From NCBI GenBank assembly GCA_000702245.1, contig KL370879.1, forward strand, positions 31,353 through 95,352: a stretch of 64,000 nt of DNA, given 5' to 3'. A program made the position numbers and the translations under genes. Each line of letters begins with the position of its first letter. Positions within the stretch are counted from its first letter, which is position 1. Shown here one piece after another: positions 1 through 8,995 of the stretch. Below the pieces are notes generated by a model. That model saw nothing but the letters and a program-made list of their open reading frames with translations, ran no database searches and was not told where the DNA came from. The stretch is from Lachnospiraceae bacterium C6A11 (lineage in GTDB: Bacteria; Bacillota; Clostridia; Lachnospirales; Lachnospiraceae).

Positions 1-46
1 GGTGTTTACATTTGTTTTACCGCACATGATTCTTGGGTACAAAAAA

Positions 47-118
<72 letters not shown>

Positions 119-153
119 ATTTTGTTTTAGGTTTTTCACCTGCAACGATGATT

Positions 154-182
154 ATATTATCACGGTGTATACCTAATGTCAA
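154..182 (-). promoter_or_regulatory. Promoter of tRNA-Gly
   Basis: On the minus strand TTGACA (177-182) and TAATAT (154-159) are separated by exactly 17 bp, a near-consensus sigma-A promoter. Transcription would start about 30 bp before the tRNA. It lies just past the stop of the symporter gene. Confidence 0.75.
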
Positions 183-216
183 CAACTTTTTAAAAAACTT
201 TTTTATTTTTTCCTGA

Positions 217-1569
217 TCACATTAAACCACGTATAAATACGATGATCGTCAGAACCGGAAGTACGTATTTAAAGTACGGAATAAGGTGTTTTGACATACG
301 CATACCTTTTCCTGTATTTGTCTCTTCAAGATATTTATCTGCGCCCCAGCCGAATTTCCAGGTGCAGAAAATAACATAAATGATTGAACCTACTGGAAGG
401 ATAACATTTCCAACCAGGAAGTCCTCGGAATCGAGGATACCTCTTGAACCAATTACACTTACATTCTTCCACACATTGAAGCCAAGCACGCATGGAATAC
501 TTCCCACAAGAACAAGCACGCAATTGATAGCTATCGATTTAAGTCTCGTCCAGCCAAGATTATCCATCAGATTACGTACCAGATTCTCAAATACGGCGGT
601 CACAGTTGAAAAGCTTGCAAATACCATAAATATAAAAAACATGGTTCCCCATACTCTTCCGCCATTCATATCGGAAAAGATCTGCGGAAGTGTAACAAAG
701 ATAAGTGACGGTCCCTGGTCAGGCTGAACATCAAATGCAAAGCATGCAGGAAAGATGATAAGACCTGCCATGATAGCTATAAAGGTATCAAGCGCTACTA
801 TCTTAACAGATTCACCTGTAAGAGTGTTCTCTTTATTTATATAGCTGCCAAATATTTCCATGGAGCCTATTCCTAAGCTTAGGGTGAAAAAAGCCTGACT
901 CATCGCACCGGATATAACATTGTCCCAGCCCACTTTACTTGCTTTTGATATGTCCGGAAGAAGATAAAACTCTATTCCTTCACCCGAACCTTTGATCATA
1001 ATGCTGTTAACTGCGAGCACGACAATTAGAAGCAGCAATCCTATCATCATGAATTTGGAAACTCGTTCAAGCCCTTTCTGAACACCAAAGCATATAACGA
1101 TAAAACCAAATATAACAATGAGAGCCATAAACAACATCATTACACCGGGACTGTCCAGCAGATTGTTAAAAATCGTTCCGGTCTCTTCTTTCTTTATACT
1201 GTCAAAGTCACCCTTCAGGTATTTCCAGAAATAAGCCAGCATCCAGCCGGAAACTGTCGTGTAATACATCATAAGAAGCACTGATCCCGCATAAGCCACC
1301 CAGCCGTAAATATGCCAATGATGCTTGTCCTTCTCAAGCTTCTTCATAGCTTTCATGGTTGTCATCTTGCTGGCTCTTCCCACCGCCAGCTCCATGGTAA
1401 GTACAGGGATACCCATAATAGCAAGAAAGACCAAATATATGATTACAAAGATAGCGCCGCCGTTCTGTCCCACCATGTACGGAAAGCGCCATACATTTCC
1501 TATTCCGATAGCGCATCCTGCACTGACAAGAATAAAACCAAGCCTGCTCTTAAAGCCTTCTCTTTCCAT
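217..1569 (-). CDS. Sodium-dependent transporter, NSS/SNF family
   Basis: A 450-residue polytopic membrane protein of the neurotransmitter:sodium symporter family (LeuT/TnaT-like). It would import an amino acid or related amine with Na+. The family signature is clear in the first helix (residues about 10-31, including GCAIGIGNVWRFPY), which contributes to the sodium and substrate site in LeuT-fold proteins. About eleven to twelve hydrophobic segments follow, which is normal length for bacterial members. The start codon lies 5 bp past the birA stop, with a GGAAGGAA ribosome site inside the end of birA, so the two are probably translationally coupled. The substrate cannot be read from the sequence; pairing with birA does not by itself argue for biotin uptake. 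Confidence 0.9.
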   Translation of the reverse strand: MEREGFKSRLGFILVSAGCAIGIGNVWRFPYMVGQNGGAIFVIIYLVFLAIMGIPVLTMELAVGRASKMTTMKAMKKLEKDKHHWHIYGWVAYAGSVLLMMYYTTVSGWMLAYFWKYLKGDFDSIKKEETGTIFNNLLDSPGVMMLFMALIVIFGFIVICFGVQKGLERVSKFMMIGLLLLIVVLAVNSIMIKGSGEGIEFYLLPDISKASKVGWDNVISGAMSQAFFTLSLGIGSMEIFGSYINKENTLTGESVKIVALDTFIAIMAGLIIFPACFAFDVQPDQGPSLIFVTLPQIFSDMNGGRVWGTMFFIFMVFASFSTVTAVFENLVRNLMDNLGWTRLKSIAINCVLVLVGSIPCVLGFNVWKNVSVIGSRGILDSEDFLVGNVILPVGSIIYVIFCTWKFGWGADKYLEETNTGKGMRMSKHLIPYFKYVLPVLTIIVFIRGLM

Positions 1570-1573
1570 CTAT

Positions 1574-2581
1574 CTAAGCATTCCTTCCCATTTTTATCTC
1601 ACCTGTAAATATTCTATCTTCGATGCCGTCATCATCTGCGACCAGAAGCGAACCGTCATCACAGACTTCTTTAACTACTCCTACTGCCTTTTCATATTCA
1701 GTGCCGGTCTTTACCGAACCATCTATACCGGCATTTTTAACGGTTCTTTCATAGCCTACTCTCTTACCCACAACTATATTATGGCTGATATATTCCGGCA
1801 TAAAGGAAGCTGCATCAAAGGCATCAAAAAGCTCCAAAAGATTATGAGTCACTTCTGCTATGATACGGTTTCTGGTAACATCCTCAACACGAAGTGAAGA
1901 TGCAATATTTGTCAGTTCCGCAGGGAAATCCTCTTTTCTTACATTGATTCCAATTCCGACAACTATCCTCTCGGCCATTCCTGTCTCCAGATCCGTCACA
2001 GCCTCTGTCAGTATGCCACAGACCTTCTTGTCGCCCACAAATATATCATTGACCCATTTAATGCCCGGCTTTATGTCTGTAAGCTTCTCTATGGCTCTCA
2101 CAACCGCAACTGCGGCCGCCATGGTTATCATCATAGGATTCCTGACACCGCCCGGCACCCTGTAAATAAGCGACATATATATGCCGCTGTCCGCAGGCGA
2201 ATAAAAGCTTCTTCCAAGTCTTCCTCTTCCTCCGGTCTGCTGATTGGCAACAAGGAGCATACGGTCTATGTCCTCGCTTATCATCAGCCTCTTCGCCTCA
2301 TTATTTGTCGAATCTATAACATCATAAACCTTGACCCTAAGATCCTTATCCTTCTCAGGAAGAGCCACTGATATCCCCTGCTCCGAGATAATATCATTCT
2401 CCTCCGCAAGATAATATCCGCTGTTATGGCCGGACACAATATCATAGCCGCTCTTTTTCAGCTGATTTATCGTCTTCCACACAGCATTTCTCGAAACACT
2501 GTATTTGTCAGCCAGATATTGTCCCGAAAGCGGCACTCCCTTATTTTCTTCCAATTCTCTTATGATGTCATCTTTAAGCAT
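1574..2581 (-). CDS. birA: Biotin operon repressor / biotin-protein ligase
   Basis: A 335-residue bifunctional BirA. Residues about 1-60 form a winged helix-turn-helix (SRNAVWKTINQLKKSGY). The catalytic domain carries the biotinyl-AMP loop GGRGRLGRSF at about 117-126 and the WVNDIF segment after it. The C-terminal SH3-like part is present. It attaches biotin to carboxyl carrier proteins, and with its N-terminal domain can repress transcription when biotin is ample. The RBS AAAGGA precedes the ATG. The upstream gene ends in a terminator hairpin, so birA probably starts its own transcript with the symporter following. No biotin synthesis genes lie nearby. Confidence 0.95.
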   Translation of the reverse strand: MLKDDIIRELEENKGVPLSGQYLADKYSVSRNAVWKTINQLKKSGYDIVSGHNSGYYLAEENDIISEQGISVALPEKDKDLRVKVYDVIDSTNNEAKRLMISEDIDRMLLVANQQTGGRGRLGRSFYSPADSGIYMSLIYRVPGGVRNPMMITMAAAVAVVRAIEKLTDIKPGIKWVNDIFVGDKKVCGILTEAVTDLETGMAERIVVGIGINVRKEDFPAELTNIASSLRVEDVTRNRIIAEVTHNLLELFDAFDAASFMPEYISHNIVVGKRVGYERTVKNAGIDGSVKTGTEYEKAVGVVKEVCDDGSLLVADDDGIEDRIFTGEIKMGRNA

Positions 2582-2618
2582 AGTCAGTCCTTTATTATAA
2601 TTACTTCACCAAACAGAA

Positions 2619-2648
2619 AATGCATATACCAGCTATGATACATGCATT
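2619..2648 (-). terminator. Intrinsic terminator after the patatin gene
   Basis: On the minus strand a 12-bp stem (AATGCATGTATC with GGTATATGCATT, two G-U pairs) with a 6-nt loop is followed by TTTTC. It lies just after the patatin-like gene and before birA. Confidence 0.6.
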
Positions 2649-2656
2649 ATCCGGTA

Positions 2657-3532
2657 TTATTCTTTTATATCCTTAATAAAGCTCTTCAGCTGCTCAATAC
2701 AATTCATTGCATCATAGCGGCCAAGCTTGTACATCTTCTTGATCTTATCCGTATCCTTCTCTGCACGGCCGACCTTAAGCTCCCTGCTCGGTCTGATGAC
2801 AAATGCGTCACCTGATGCCTCAAGCTCAGCAACCTTCGCAAGAGTCTCATTATAAACAGTGCTTCTGTTTTCGGCAGCCTCAATATACTCAGGATAATCC
2901 TTATACATATGCTTCATTATCTTGATTGCCTTGCTGTCCTTCTTAACATAGTCAAGAGGTCTGGTAAGAACAATGATATTCTTCTTGAAGCCCTGTTCGA
3001 GCATGAAATTGATCGGAATACTGTCTGTATTTCCGCCGTCCTGCAGCTTAAGCCCTCTATATTCAACTATCTCAGAAACCATAGGGAGTGATGCAGAAGC
3101 TCGTACAGCATCAATATCATCGCCTCTCAGATCATAAAGTCTGATATACTCAGCTTTACCGGTTTCTACATTACTGCAGCCGGCAAATATCGGAATATTC
3201 TTAGCCGTTTCAGCAAATACATCATAATCAAAAGGATAAAGCTTCTCCGGTATTTCATGATAGCAGAACTCTGTCTCACAAACATTACCTGTTTTAAAAT
3301 ACGACTTCATGCTCATGAATCTCGGATTACTTCTATACTTCAAAGTATATCTGATATTTCTTCCAAGCTGCTCGGAAATATAACTTATACCATGAAGTAT
3401 TCCGGCAGAAACGCCCACAAGGCCGTCAACAGTTATATCATTCAGTAAAAACTCGTCAAGAACGCCGGCAGTATATATACCTCTCATTCCACCGCCTTCA
3501 AGAACAAGTCCTATTTTTTCCTTTTCTTCCAT
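2657..3532 (-). CDS. Patatin-like phospholipase family protein
   Basis: A serine lipase/acyl hydrolase of the patatin family, 291 residues from the chosen start. The oxyanion loop GGGMRG is at 13-18, the nucleophile elbow GVSAG places Ser42, and the DGG motif gives Asp165 of the Ser-Asp dyad. No signal peptide is seen, so it is probably cytoplasmic and acts on membrane lipids. An ATG 21 bp further upstream is in frame, but it would translate the ribosome site AAAGGCGG itself, so the internal ATG at 3532 is preferred. The Lrp-type regulator gene lies about 35 bp upstream on the same strand. Confidence 0.88.
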   Translation of the reverse strand: MEEKEKIGLVLEGGGMRGIYTAGVLDEFLLNDITVDGLVGVSAGILHGISYISEQLGRNIRYTLKYRSNPRFMSMKSYFKTGNVCETEFCYHEIPEKLYPFDYDVFAETAKNIPIFAGCSNVETGKAEYIRLYDLRGDDIDAVRASASLPMVSEIVEYRGLKLQDGGNTDSIPINFMLEQGFKKNIIVLTRPLDYVKKDSKAIKIMKHMYKDYPEYIEAAENRSTVYNETLAKVAELEASGDAFVIRPSRELKVGRAEKDTDKIKKMYKLGRYDAMNCIEQLKSFIKDIKE

Positions 3533-3567
3533 ATTTCCGCCTTTCTGTAGCAAACAAACCTTACTAA

Positions 3568-4008
3568 TTAAACGATCGCAGTCTCTTCCTTGATAGTTCT
3601 AAGCACTATATGCGTTTCTGTATTTGCAACGCCCTCATAGCCCTTGATAACCTTGTATACGTTATCGAGACCTTCTGTATTGTCTGTAACTATCCTCAGC
3701 ACAAAGTCAAACTCGCCGGTCTGATAATAGCAGGCTTCGATGCTGTCATTCTCCTTTACAAGCTCAACAAATCCGTCATAATAATCCGGATGCTTAAGGC
3801 TGACGTCCATAAGAGCTACCATTGTATTTCCCATCTTTGCCTGGTCAACATCGATAGTATAACCCTTGATTATGCCTGAGTTTTCAAGCTTCTTGATACG
3901 CTCGATAACTGCAGAAACAGAAAGCCCTATCTCCTCGCTCATGGCTGAAGCGGTAAGCCTTGCATTCTTTCTGAGGCTCTTAAGTATCATGATATCCATA
4001 TTATCCAT
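3568..4008 (-). CDS. Lrp/AsnC family transcriptional regulator
   Basis: A 146-residue protein with the two-part Lrp layout. The N-terminal HTH (about residues 3-50, including LTASAMSEEIGLSVSAVIERIKKLENSG split over the recognition helices) is followed by a RAM/effector-binding beta-alpha sandwich (about 65-140). Members bind DNA as dimers or octamers and respond to amino acids. The gene is about 15 bp downstream of the LTA-synthase-like gene and 35 bp upstream of the patatin gene. It may be co-transcribed with both, but its targets cannot be told from the window. Another Lrp-type gene is present at 56986-57447. Confidence 0.9.
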   Translation of the reverse strand: MDNMDIMILKSLRKNARLTASAMSEEIGLSVSAVIERIKKLENSGIIKGYTIDVDQAKMGNTMVALMDVSLKHPDYYDGFVELVKENDSIEACYYQTGEFDFVLRIVTDNTEGLDNVYKVIKGYEGVANTETHIVLRTIKEETAIV

Positions 4009-4023
4009 TATAAAACACCTGCC

Positions 4024-6156
4024 TTATCTTTCGTTATGTTCGTTAACACCGTTTCCGTAAACAGCTTCGTCGATAACGCTGTAATAATTCGTATTCACTA
4101 TTGAGCTGGCCATATTAAACTTGTTGCTGACCAGTTTATTTATGCTGTCGATATAATCGTCCGAAACCTGTCTCACCGTAAGGTTGGTCACCTCGCCGTC
4201 ATTTGCGTCATACATACAGTAGTCGGTGATCCAGCTTCTATCGTTAAATACAACCAGTGCCGGGCTGTCGGATAAAATATCCTGTCCTACCATCATTCTC
4301 GAATCGTAAGGAAGACCCATCAGATTCGATACCGTCGGAAGTATATCAAGTGTTGAGCAGTATTTGTCTATCTCAACATACTTGTCCATAGACGGTGAGT
4401 AGATGATAAGTGAGTTCTTGTACCATTCAAAGGTATTTCCAAGTTCTTTGCCTGCAAGCTCATCTACAACCTCCTTATTGTCATATGGAACGTGATCTGC
4501 CACAAGAACAATAAGTGTATTGTCGGCTATTCCGGCATCCTCCAGCTTCTTCTCAAGTGATGCCATAGCAAGCTCAAGCTCGTACTGGCAGGCGATATAA
4601 GCCTTTGTGGTCTCTGTATAGTCAAGATTTTCTACCAGATCACGGTGCCTTGAAGCCATCTCATTACCACCAAAGTTGTACATAACGTGCCCGCTGACTG
4701 TTAAATAATACGTGTGGAATGGCTGATCCTTCGCATATTCATCAAAGGTGGTGTCGATCATTCTAAGATCCGACTGTGGCCAGAGCTGTCCACCACTCTC
4801 ATATCTTTCAGGTTCCCAGCCATTACCTACTCCATACCAGGAATATCCCATATTCGGATGTGAGATATCTCTGTCATAATAGGTATAGTCATTATTATGA
4901 TATCCTGTAACCTTATAGCCCTTCTTCAGAAGCTGCTGAGACAGCGTGAAGAGCATGTCGTTCTGCCTGTCGCCGCAGCGTGCCATTGAAAGATAGCCTC
5001 CGTTCATAGGCATTAGACCTGTCAGGTCAGCGTATTCTCCTCCAAGCGTCGAGCCATACCAGAGCGGTGTGTAGAAATTCTTGAAATAGAAGCCTTGATG
5101 TATCATCTTGTACAGCGTTGGTGTTCTCTGTTTATCTACAACATAACCGTCAAAGCCCTCGGCAACAACAAATATAAGATTGTAGCCTTCAAACATTCCG
5201 GTATATTCGTTTTTATTTGTCGGTGTAACCGAACTGATATATTCATGAAGCGCGATGATATCCGGATCATCCTCTTCTGCAATAAGCTTATCAAAATCAA
5301 TATCAAGCACATTCGGCGAGGTATCGATCACAACCTCTGTTGTCGGTTCCTCAGTCGTGGTCACTTCCGTCGTGCCATTCTCTGTGGTAACCTCAGTTGA
5401 TACCTCTGTAGTATCCTCTGTCATGTCATCGATATAGAGCGGATTGCCTTCATCATGGAAGCTGACCTTGCCCTTATTATCACTGTTGAAAAGTTCGAGA
5501 TACAGTGTTTCCAAAACACCGAGCTTTCTGACCGACATATCAACGGACTGATAATTGTCTACAAGCTTTGCCGGGCTATAAAGTCCGTCGTCACTTGCAG
5601 AAACCGAAATCTTCATAACAATAAATACAGCTACAAGTCCGGCGGCATTAAACAAATACCCCTTAACGTTATGCCTCTTGAAGTTCCACTTTTTCCAGAC
5701 AAATACGATATAGAAAACCAGTGGCAAGATCATAATTAGCAGCTTCCACCAGTCAGCCTTCAGCTCACTTGCGATAACATCTGTGAAATCCAGTGCCTGG
5801 TCCGCCGTTCCTATGGATCCGGTTAGTGACAAATGTGTTGCAAATACTCCATAATAAACAGTATGTGCAATAAAGAATGCCATCACTACTATCGTTAGAA
5901 CGAGTCCTGTGATTTTTGCCGGAAGTCCACCAATCAGGCTCACAAGCATACCGACAAGATAACCAAACAGCAGGCCGAAGATCATCTTCAGCATCAGATA
6001 TTCGCCGTATTTTCCTGTGATAAGCCAGTGAAATACCGTTTCATAAAAAATAAGAAGCACAGCAAAGTAACACTCAAGTGACTTTGCTGCCTTCCCTAGT
6101 GCTTCAATAATATTTCCCAGACGACTTCCGGATAAATTGTTCATTATCCTGGACAT
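4024..6156 (-). CDS. LTA synthase family sulfatase / phosphoglycerol transferase
   Basis: A 710-residue membrane enzyme. About five hydrophobic helices occupy residues 30-185 and anchor an extracellular alkaline-phosphatase-fold domain. A Thr/Glu-rich spacer (about 246-276, repeated TTEV) separates the parts. In the catalytic domain VVAEGF (about 331) supplies a metal-binding Glu, GSTLGG places the likely nucleophile Thr370, and VADHVPYDN supplies metal-binding Asp and His. By family knowledge such enzymes move glycerol-phosphate from phosphatidylglycerol onto lipoteichoic acid or another glycan. A good RBS (AAAGGAGAG) precedes the ATG. The Thr/Glu spacer resembles linkers in two other surface proteins of this window. 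Confidence 0.88.
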   Translation of the reverse strand: MSRIMNNLSGSRLGNIIEALGKAAKSLECYFAVLLIFYETVFHWLITGKYGEYLMLKMIFGLLFGYLVGMLVSLIGGLPAKITGLVLTIVVMAFFIAHTVYYGVFATHLSLTGSIGTADQALDFTDVIASELKADWWKLLIMILPLVFYIVFVWKKWNFKRHNVKGYLFNAAGLVAVFIVMKISVSASDDGLYSPAKLVDNYQSVDMSVRKLGVLETLYLELFNSDNKGKVSFHDEGNPLYIDDMTEDTTEVSTEVTTENGTTEVTTTEEPTTEVVIDTSPNVLDIDFDKLIAEEDDPDIIALHEYISSVTPTNKNEYTGMFEGYNLIFVVAEGFDGYVVDKQRTPTLYKMIHQGFYFKNFYTPLWYGSTLGGEYADLTGLMPMNGGYLSMARCGDRQNDMLFTLSQQLLKKGYKVTGYHNNDYTYYDRDISHPNMGYSWYGVGNGWEPERYESGGQLWPQSDLRMIDTTFDEYAKDQPFHTYYLTVSGHVMYNFGGNEMASRHRDLVENLDYTETTKAYIACQYELELAMASLEKKLEDAGIADNTLIVLVADHVPYDNKEVVDELAGKELGNTFEWYKNSLIIYSPSMDKYVEIDKYCSTLDILPTVSNLMGLPYDSRMMVGQDILSDSPALVVFNDRSWITDYCMYDANDGEVTNLTVRQVSDDYIDSINKLVSNKFNMASSIVNTNYYSVIDEAVYGNGVNEHNER

Positions 6157-6171
6157 TTCTGCTACTCTCCT

Positions 6172-6321
6172 TTAGAAAAGAATATTTCTTCTGTTTCTGA
6201 GAAGAGACGCACCTGTAACAATGTTAAGTACGCCAAATACAATTCCTGCTACGATAAGAAGTATGCCTGTTACGATACTTCTTGCTCCACCCTTTTTAAG
6301 AACTTTATATACTCTTTCCAT
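6172..6321 (-). CDS. Small membrane peptide of unknown function
   Basis: A 49-residue peptide with a basic N-terminus (MERVYKVLKKGGARS), one strong hydrophobic segment of about 22 residues and a basic tail (LLRNRRN). A longer reading frame opens at 6390, but its first 23 codons run into the conserved hairpin at 6359-6420. GGAGT sits 7 bp before the ATG at 6321, so the short form is preferred. It lies 15 bp upstream of the LTA-synthase-like gene and could be an accessory peptide of that enzyme. I do not recognise a family. Confidence 0.6.
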   Translation of the reverse strand: MERVYKVLKKGGARSIVTGILLIVAGIVFGVLNIVTGASLLRNRRNILF

Positions 6322-6358
6322 ACCCTTACTCCTAACTATATTTAGTAATTTACCCCAT

Positions 6359-6420
6359 ATTTGAAAAATATATCCGCTCAGTTGTAACAAAATACGCCTT
6401 CGCAGACATATTTTTCAAAT
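6359..6420 (-). repeat. Conserved-loop hairpin element, copy 1
   Basis: On the minus strand a 19-bp stem (ATTTGAAAAATATGTCTGC with GCGGATATATTTTTCAAAT, differences only G-U) closes a 24-nt loop. The loop is GAAGGCGTATTTT + GTT + ACAACTGA. It lies 18 nt past the pyrE stop and 37 nt before the next start codon. No U-run follows, so it is not a standard terminator. Confidence 0.85.
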
Positions 6421-6438
6421 ACTCATTTAAAGTTCAAA

Positions 6439-7101
6439 TTAATTTACACCATACTGTGCGTAGTAATCGTTTATTCTAGCCATAAGCTCGTCGTCGAGCA
6501 TGCCTTTTGAGGTGAGGTAGTCGATGACTTCTTTCATTGATACGATCGCGTGAGCATCAAAACCGTAAAGCTCCTTGATCTCGTCGAGAGCTGTCTTGTC
6601 ATCGCTCTTACCCTTCTCACATCTGTTAAGAGAAACCATAAGTCCGACGATCTTAACATCGCCCTGAGCCTTAACGATCGGAATAGTCTCTTCCATTGAC
6701 TTGCCTGAGGTTGTAACATCCTCAACTACAACAACTCTGTCACCATCCTTTATCGGGCTTCCGAGAAGGATACCAACATCACCGTGATCCTTTGCTTCCT
6801 TTCGATTTGAGCAGTATCTAACTTCCTTGCCATACAGTTTACTGTATGCGATGGTTGTGGCAACACTGATAGGGATACCCTTATATGCAGGTCCAAATAT
6901 CACATCAAAATCATCGCCATAGGTCTCATGAATTGCTCTGGCGTAAAACTCACCAAGCTTCATCAGCTGAGTGCCAGTGATATAAAGTCCGGCATTCATG
7001 AAAAATGGTGATTTTCTACCACTCTTCAGAGTAAAATCTCCGAACTTCAGAACCTTACTATCCAACATAAAATCTACAAATTCCTGCTTATATGCTTCCA
7101 T
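6439..7101 (-). CDS. pyrE: Orotate phosphoribosyltransferase
   Basis: A 220-residue type I phosphoribosyltransferase that joins orotate to PRPP to give OMP in de novo pyrimidine synthesis. The PRPP-binding signature VVVVEDVTTSGKS lies at about residues 121-133. The N-terminal segment with FGDFTLKSGRKSPFFMN is typical of PyrE, as is GPAYKGIPI. The length is normal. AGGAG precedes the ATG. No other pyr gene is in the window; it follows coaBC by 75 bp on the same strand. A conserved-loop hairpin sits just after the stop. Confidence 0.96.
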   Translation of the reverse strand: MEAYKQEFVDFMLDSKVLKFGDFTLKSGRKSPFFMNAGLYITGTQLMKLGEFYARAIHETYGDDFDVIFGPAYKGIPISVATTIAYSKLYGKEVRYCSNRKEAKDHGDVGILLGSPIKDGDRVVVVEDVTTSGKSMEETIPIVKAQGDVKIVGLMVSLNRCEKGKSDDKTALDEIKELYGFDAHAIVSMKEVIDYLTSKGMLDDELMARINDYYAQYGVN

Positions 7102-7176
7102 AGTTTAAAATCTCCTGTCTATTAATAAAACCGATGTATATTTTATCACAGAGACGACTGTTTCGCAATAAATTGA

Positions 7177-8373
7177 TTAAAGATCACTAAGAATTTCAGA
7201 AAGAATTTCGTAAGCTGCTTCGTCTTTGCTCATGAGAGGAAGCTCTACTGCCGAGCCCTTCTTGATGATCGTTATAATATTTGTATCAACCTTGTAGCCG
7301 GCGCCAGGTACCTTGAGATTGTTTGCGCAGATCATGTCCGCATTCTTCTTCTCAAGCTTTGCGGTTGAGTTTTCAAGAAGGTTTTCGGTTTCCATTGAGA
7401 AGCCGCAGAGGAACTGACCAGGTTTCTTATTCTCGCCAAGGTATTTCAGGATATCCTTTGTCCTCTTAAGAGGGATGCTCATCTCGCCATCCTTCTTCTT
7501 GATCTTATTATCAGCAACGGTTTCAGGTGTATAATCAGCCACCGCTGCCGCCATTATGATGATATCCATATCAGCCGATCTTTCGGTTATTTCCTTAAAC
7601 ATATCTTCAGCTGTAGTAATATTTACCCTGTTAACATTAAGCGGTGTTTCGAGATTTACCGGTCCTGAAACCAAAGTTACCTCAGCACCTCTCTTGGCTG
7701 CAACTCTTGCAAGTGCAAAGCCCATCTTTCCTGATGAATGATTGGTGATAATACGTACAGGATCAAGAGGCTCCTCTGTCGGACCTGCAGATATCATGAT
7801 CTTCTTACCGACGAGGTCATGCTCATATTCAACCGCATTTAAAATATGCTCAACAAGCAGCTCTTCCTTAGGAAGCTTACCCTTTCCTTCATAACCGCAG
7901 GCAAGATTTCCAAACTCAGAATCGATTATCTTATAGCCTCTCTTACGGAGTATTTCAATATTTTCCTGAACAACCGGATTATCAAGCATATATCCGTTCA
8001 TTGAAGGGCAGATCAGAATCGGGCATCTTGCAGGAAGAACAGTTGTTGTAACCATATCATCCGCTATTCCGTGAGCAAGCTTGCCGATAATATTTGCTGT
8101 TGCCGGCGCGATAAGGAAGCAGTCAGCGGACTGTCCCAGCGTGATGTGCGGCACATTAACCGGATCATCCGGAGTCTCATCAAATGTATCAATATAAACC
8201 TTATTCTTTGTAAGTACCTCAAAGGTCTTCGGAGTGATGAACTGGGTGGCATTCTTAGTCATAAGAACATGAACATCCGCACCCATCTTGTAAAGCATGC
8301 TTGCCACATTTGTCATCTTATATGCTGCAATCCCTCCGGAAATGCCAAGTATTATCCTCTTACCCTTAATCAT
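7177..8373 (-). CDS. coaBC: Bifunctional phosphopantothenoylcysteine decarboxylase / phosphopantothenate-cysteine ligase
   Basis: A 398-residue fusion enzyme for two steps of coenzyme A synthesis. The N-terminal flavoprotein (CoaC, about 1-180) shows GISGGIAAYK, the NVPHITLG segment with the catalytic His and a CPSMNGYM motif. The C-terminal Rossmann-like CoaB domain shows SAGPTEEPLDPVR, NHSSGKMG and AAAVADY. Only the fused bacterial form has this layout. It follows panD by about 108 bp and completes the run panB-panC-panD-coaBC toward CoA. Confidence 0.96.
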   Translation of the reverse strand: MIKGKRIILGISGGIAAYKMTNVASMLYKMGADVHVLMTKNATQFITPKTFEVLTKNKVYIDTFDETPDDPVNVPHITLGQSADCFLIAPATANIIGKLAHGIADDMVTTTVLPARCPILICPSMNGYMLDNPVVQENIEILRKRGYKIIDSEFGNLACGYEGKGKLPKEELLVEHILNAVEYEHDLVGKKIMISAGPTEEPLDPVRIITNHSSGKMGFALARVAAKRGAEVTLVSGPVNLETPLNVNRVNITTAEDMFKEITERSADMDIIIMAAAVADYTPETVADNKIKKKDGEMSIPLKRTKDILKYLGENKKPGQFLCGFSMETENLLENSTAKLEKKNADMICANNLKVPGAGYKVDTNIITIIKKGSAVELPLMSKDEAAYEILSEILSDL

Positions 8374-8481
8374 ATAGTCTCTCCCTCGTATATAAATCGT
8401 GCAAATTCCGCTTTATCATTCTTCAATATCGTATAGTCAGATTCTTCCACACGTCGACTATTCTGTCATACTGATCAGCAG

Positions 8482-8883
8482 TTAGTCTTCGATCATCTCA
8501 TCTGTAAGCAGGCCATGCTTCTCATATCTTGTAACTCTGACAATATGATTGTCATCATCTACAAATACAACCTTAGGAGGATTCTCCTTCAGCTCCTGCG
8601 GTTCCATGATTGCATAGCACATGATGATCACCTTATCACCTGTTGAAACACAGCGGGCAGCCGCACCATTGAGGCATATCATACCGCTTCCTCTGTCTCC
8701 GGCGATAACATAGGTTTCCAGTCTGTTGCCATTATCAACATCAACAACCTGAACCTTCTCGTATTCCATGATTCCGGCAGCTTCCATGAGCTCTTCGTCG
8801 ATGGTGATACTTCCTACATAGTTGAGTTCAGCCTGTACTACTGTTGCTCTATGAATTTTTCCCTTAAGAACATTTAAAAGCAT
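8482..8883 (-). CDS. panD: Aspartate 1-decarboxylase
   Basis: A 133-residue pyruvoyl enzyme making beta-alanine from aspartate for pantothenate synthesis. The self-cleavage site is Gly24-Ser25 (YVGSITID), where Ser25 becomes the pyruvoyl group. The N-terminal [16 protein letters not shown] block is close to the family consensus. A conserved-loop hairpin lies 32 nt upstream of the start, between panC and panD. Confidence 0.97.
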   Translation of the reverse strand: MLLNVLKGKIHRATVVQAELNYVGSITIDEELMEAAGIMEYEKVQVVDVDNGNRLETYVIAGDRGSGMICLNGAAARCVSTGDKVIIMCYAIMEPQELKENPPKVVFVDDDNHIVRVTRYEKHGLLTDEMIED

Positions 8884-8915
8884 ATTGTATACCCTTTCTT
8901 ATAATAATTCACTCT

Positions 8916-8983
8916 GTTCATGACAAAATATATACCTTCAGTTGTAGCAAAATACGCCTTCAGGAACATATTTTACCATGAAC
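8916..8983 (-). repeat. Conserved-loop hairpin element, copy 2
   Basis: On the minus strand GTTCATGGTAAAATATGTTCCT pairs with the distal arm ending in GTCATGAAC through wobbles and one U-U mismatch. The loop is GAAGGCGTATTTT + GCT + ACAACTGA. It lies 12 nt past the panC stop and 32 nt before panD. The outer stem shares no sequence with copies 1, 3, 4 or 5. Confidence 0.85.
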
Positions 8984-8995
8984 TCATCTAATGTT

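Noticed and set aside
1325..1897. Plus-strand frame of 190 codons over the symporter/birA junction
   Set aside because: It is fully antisense to two well-supported genes, has no RBS and no recognisable domain.
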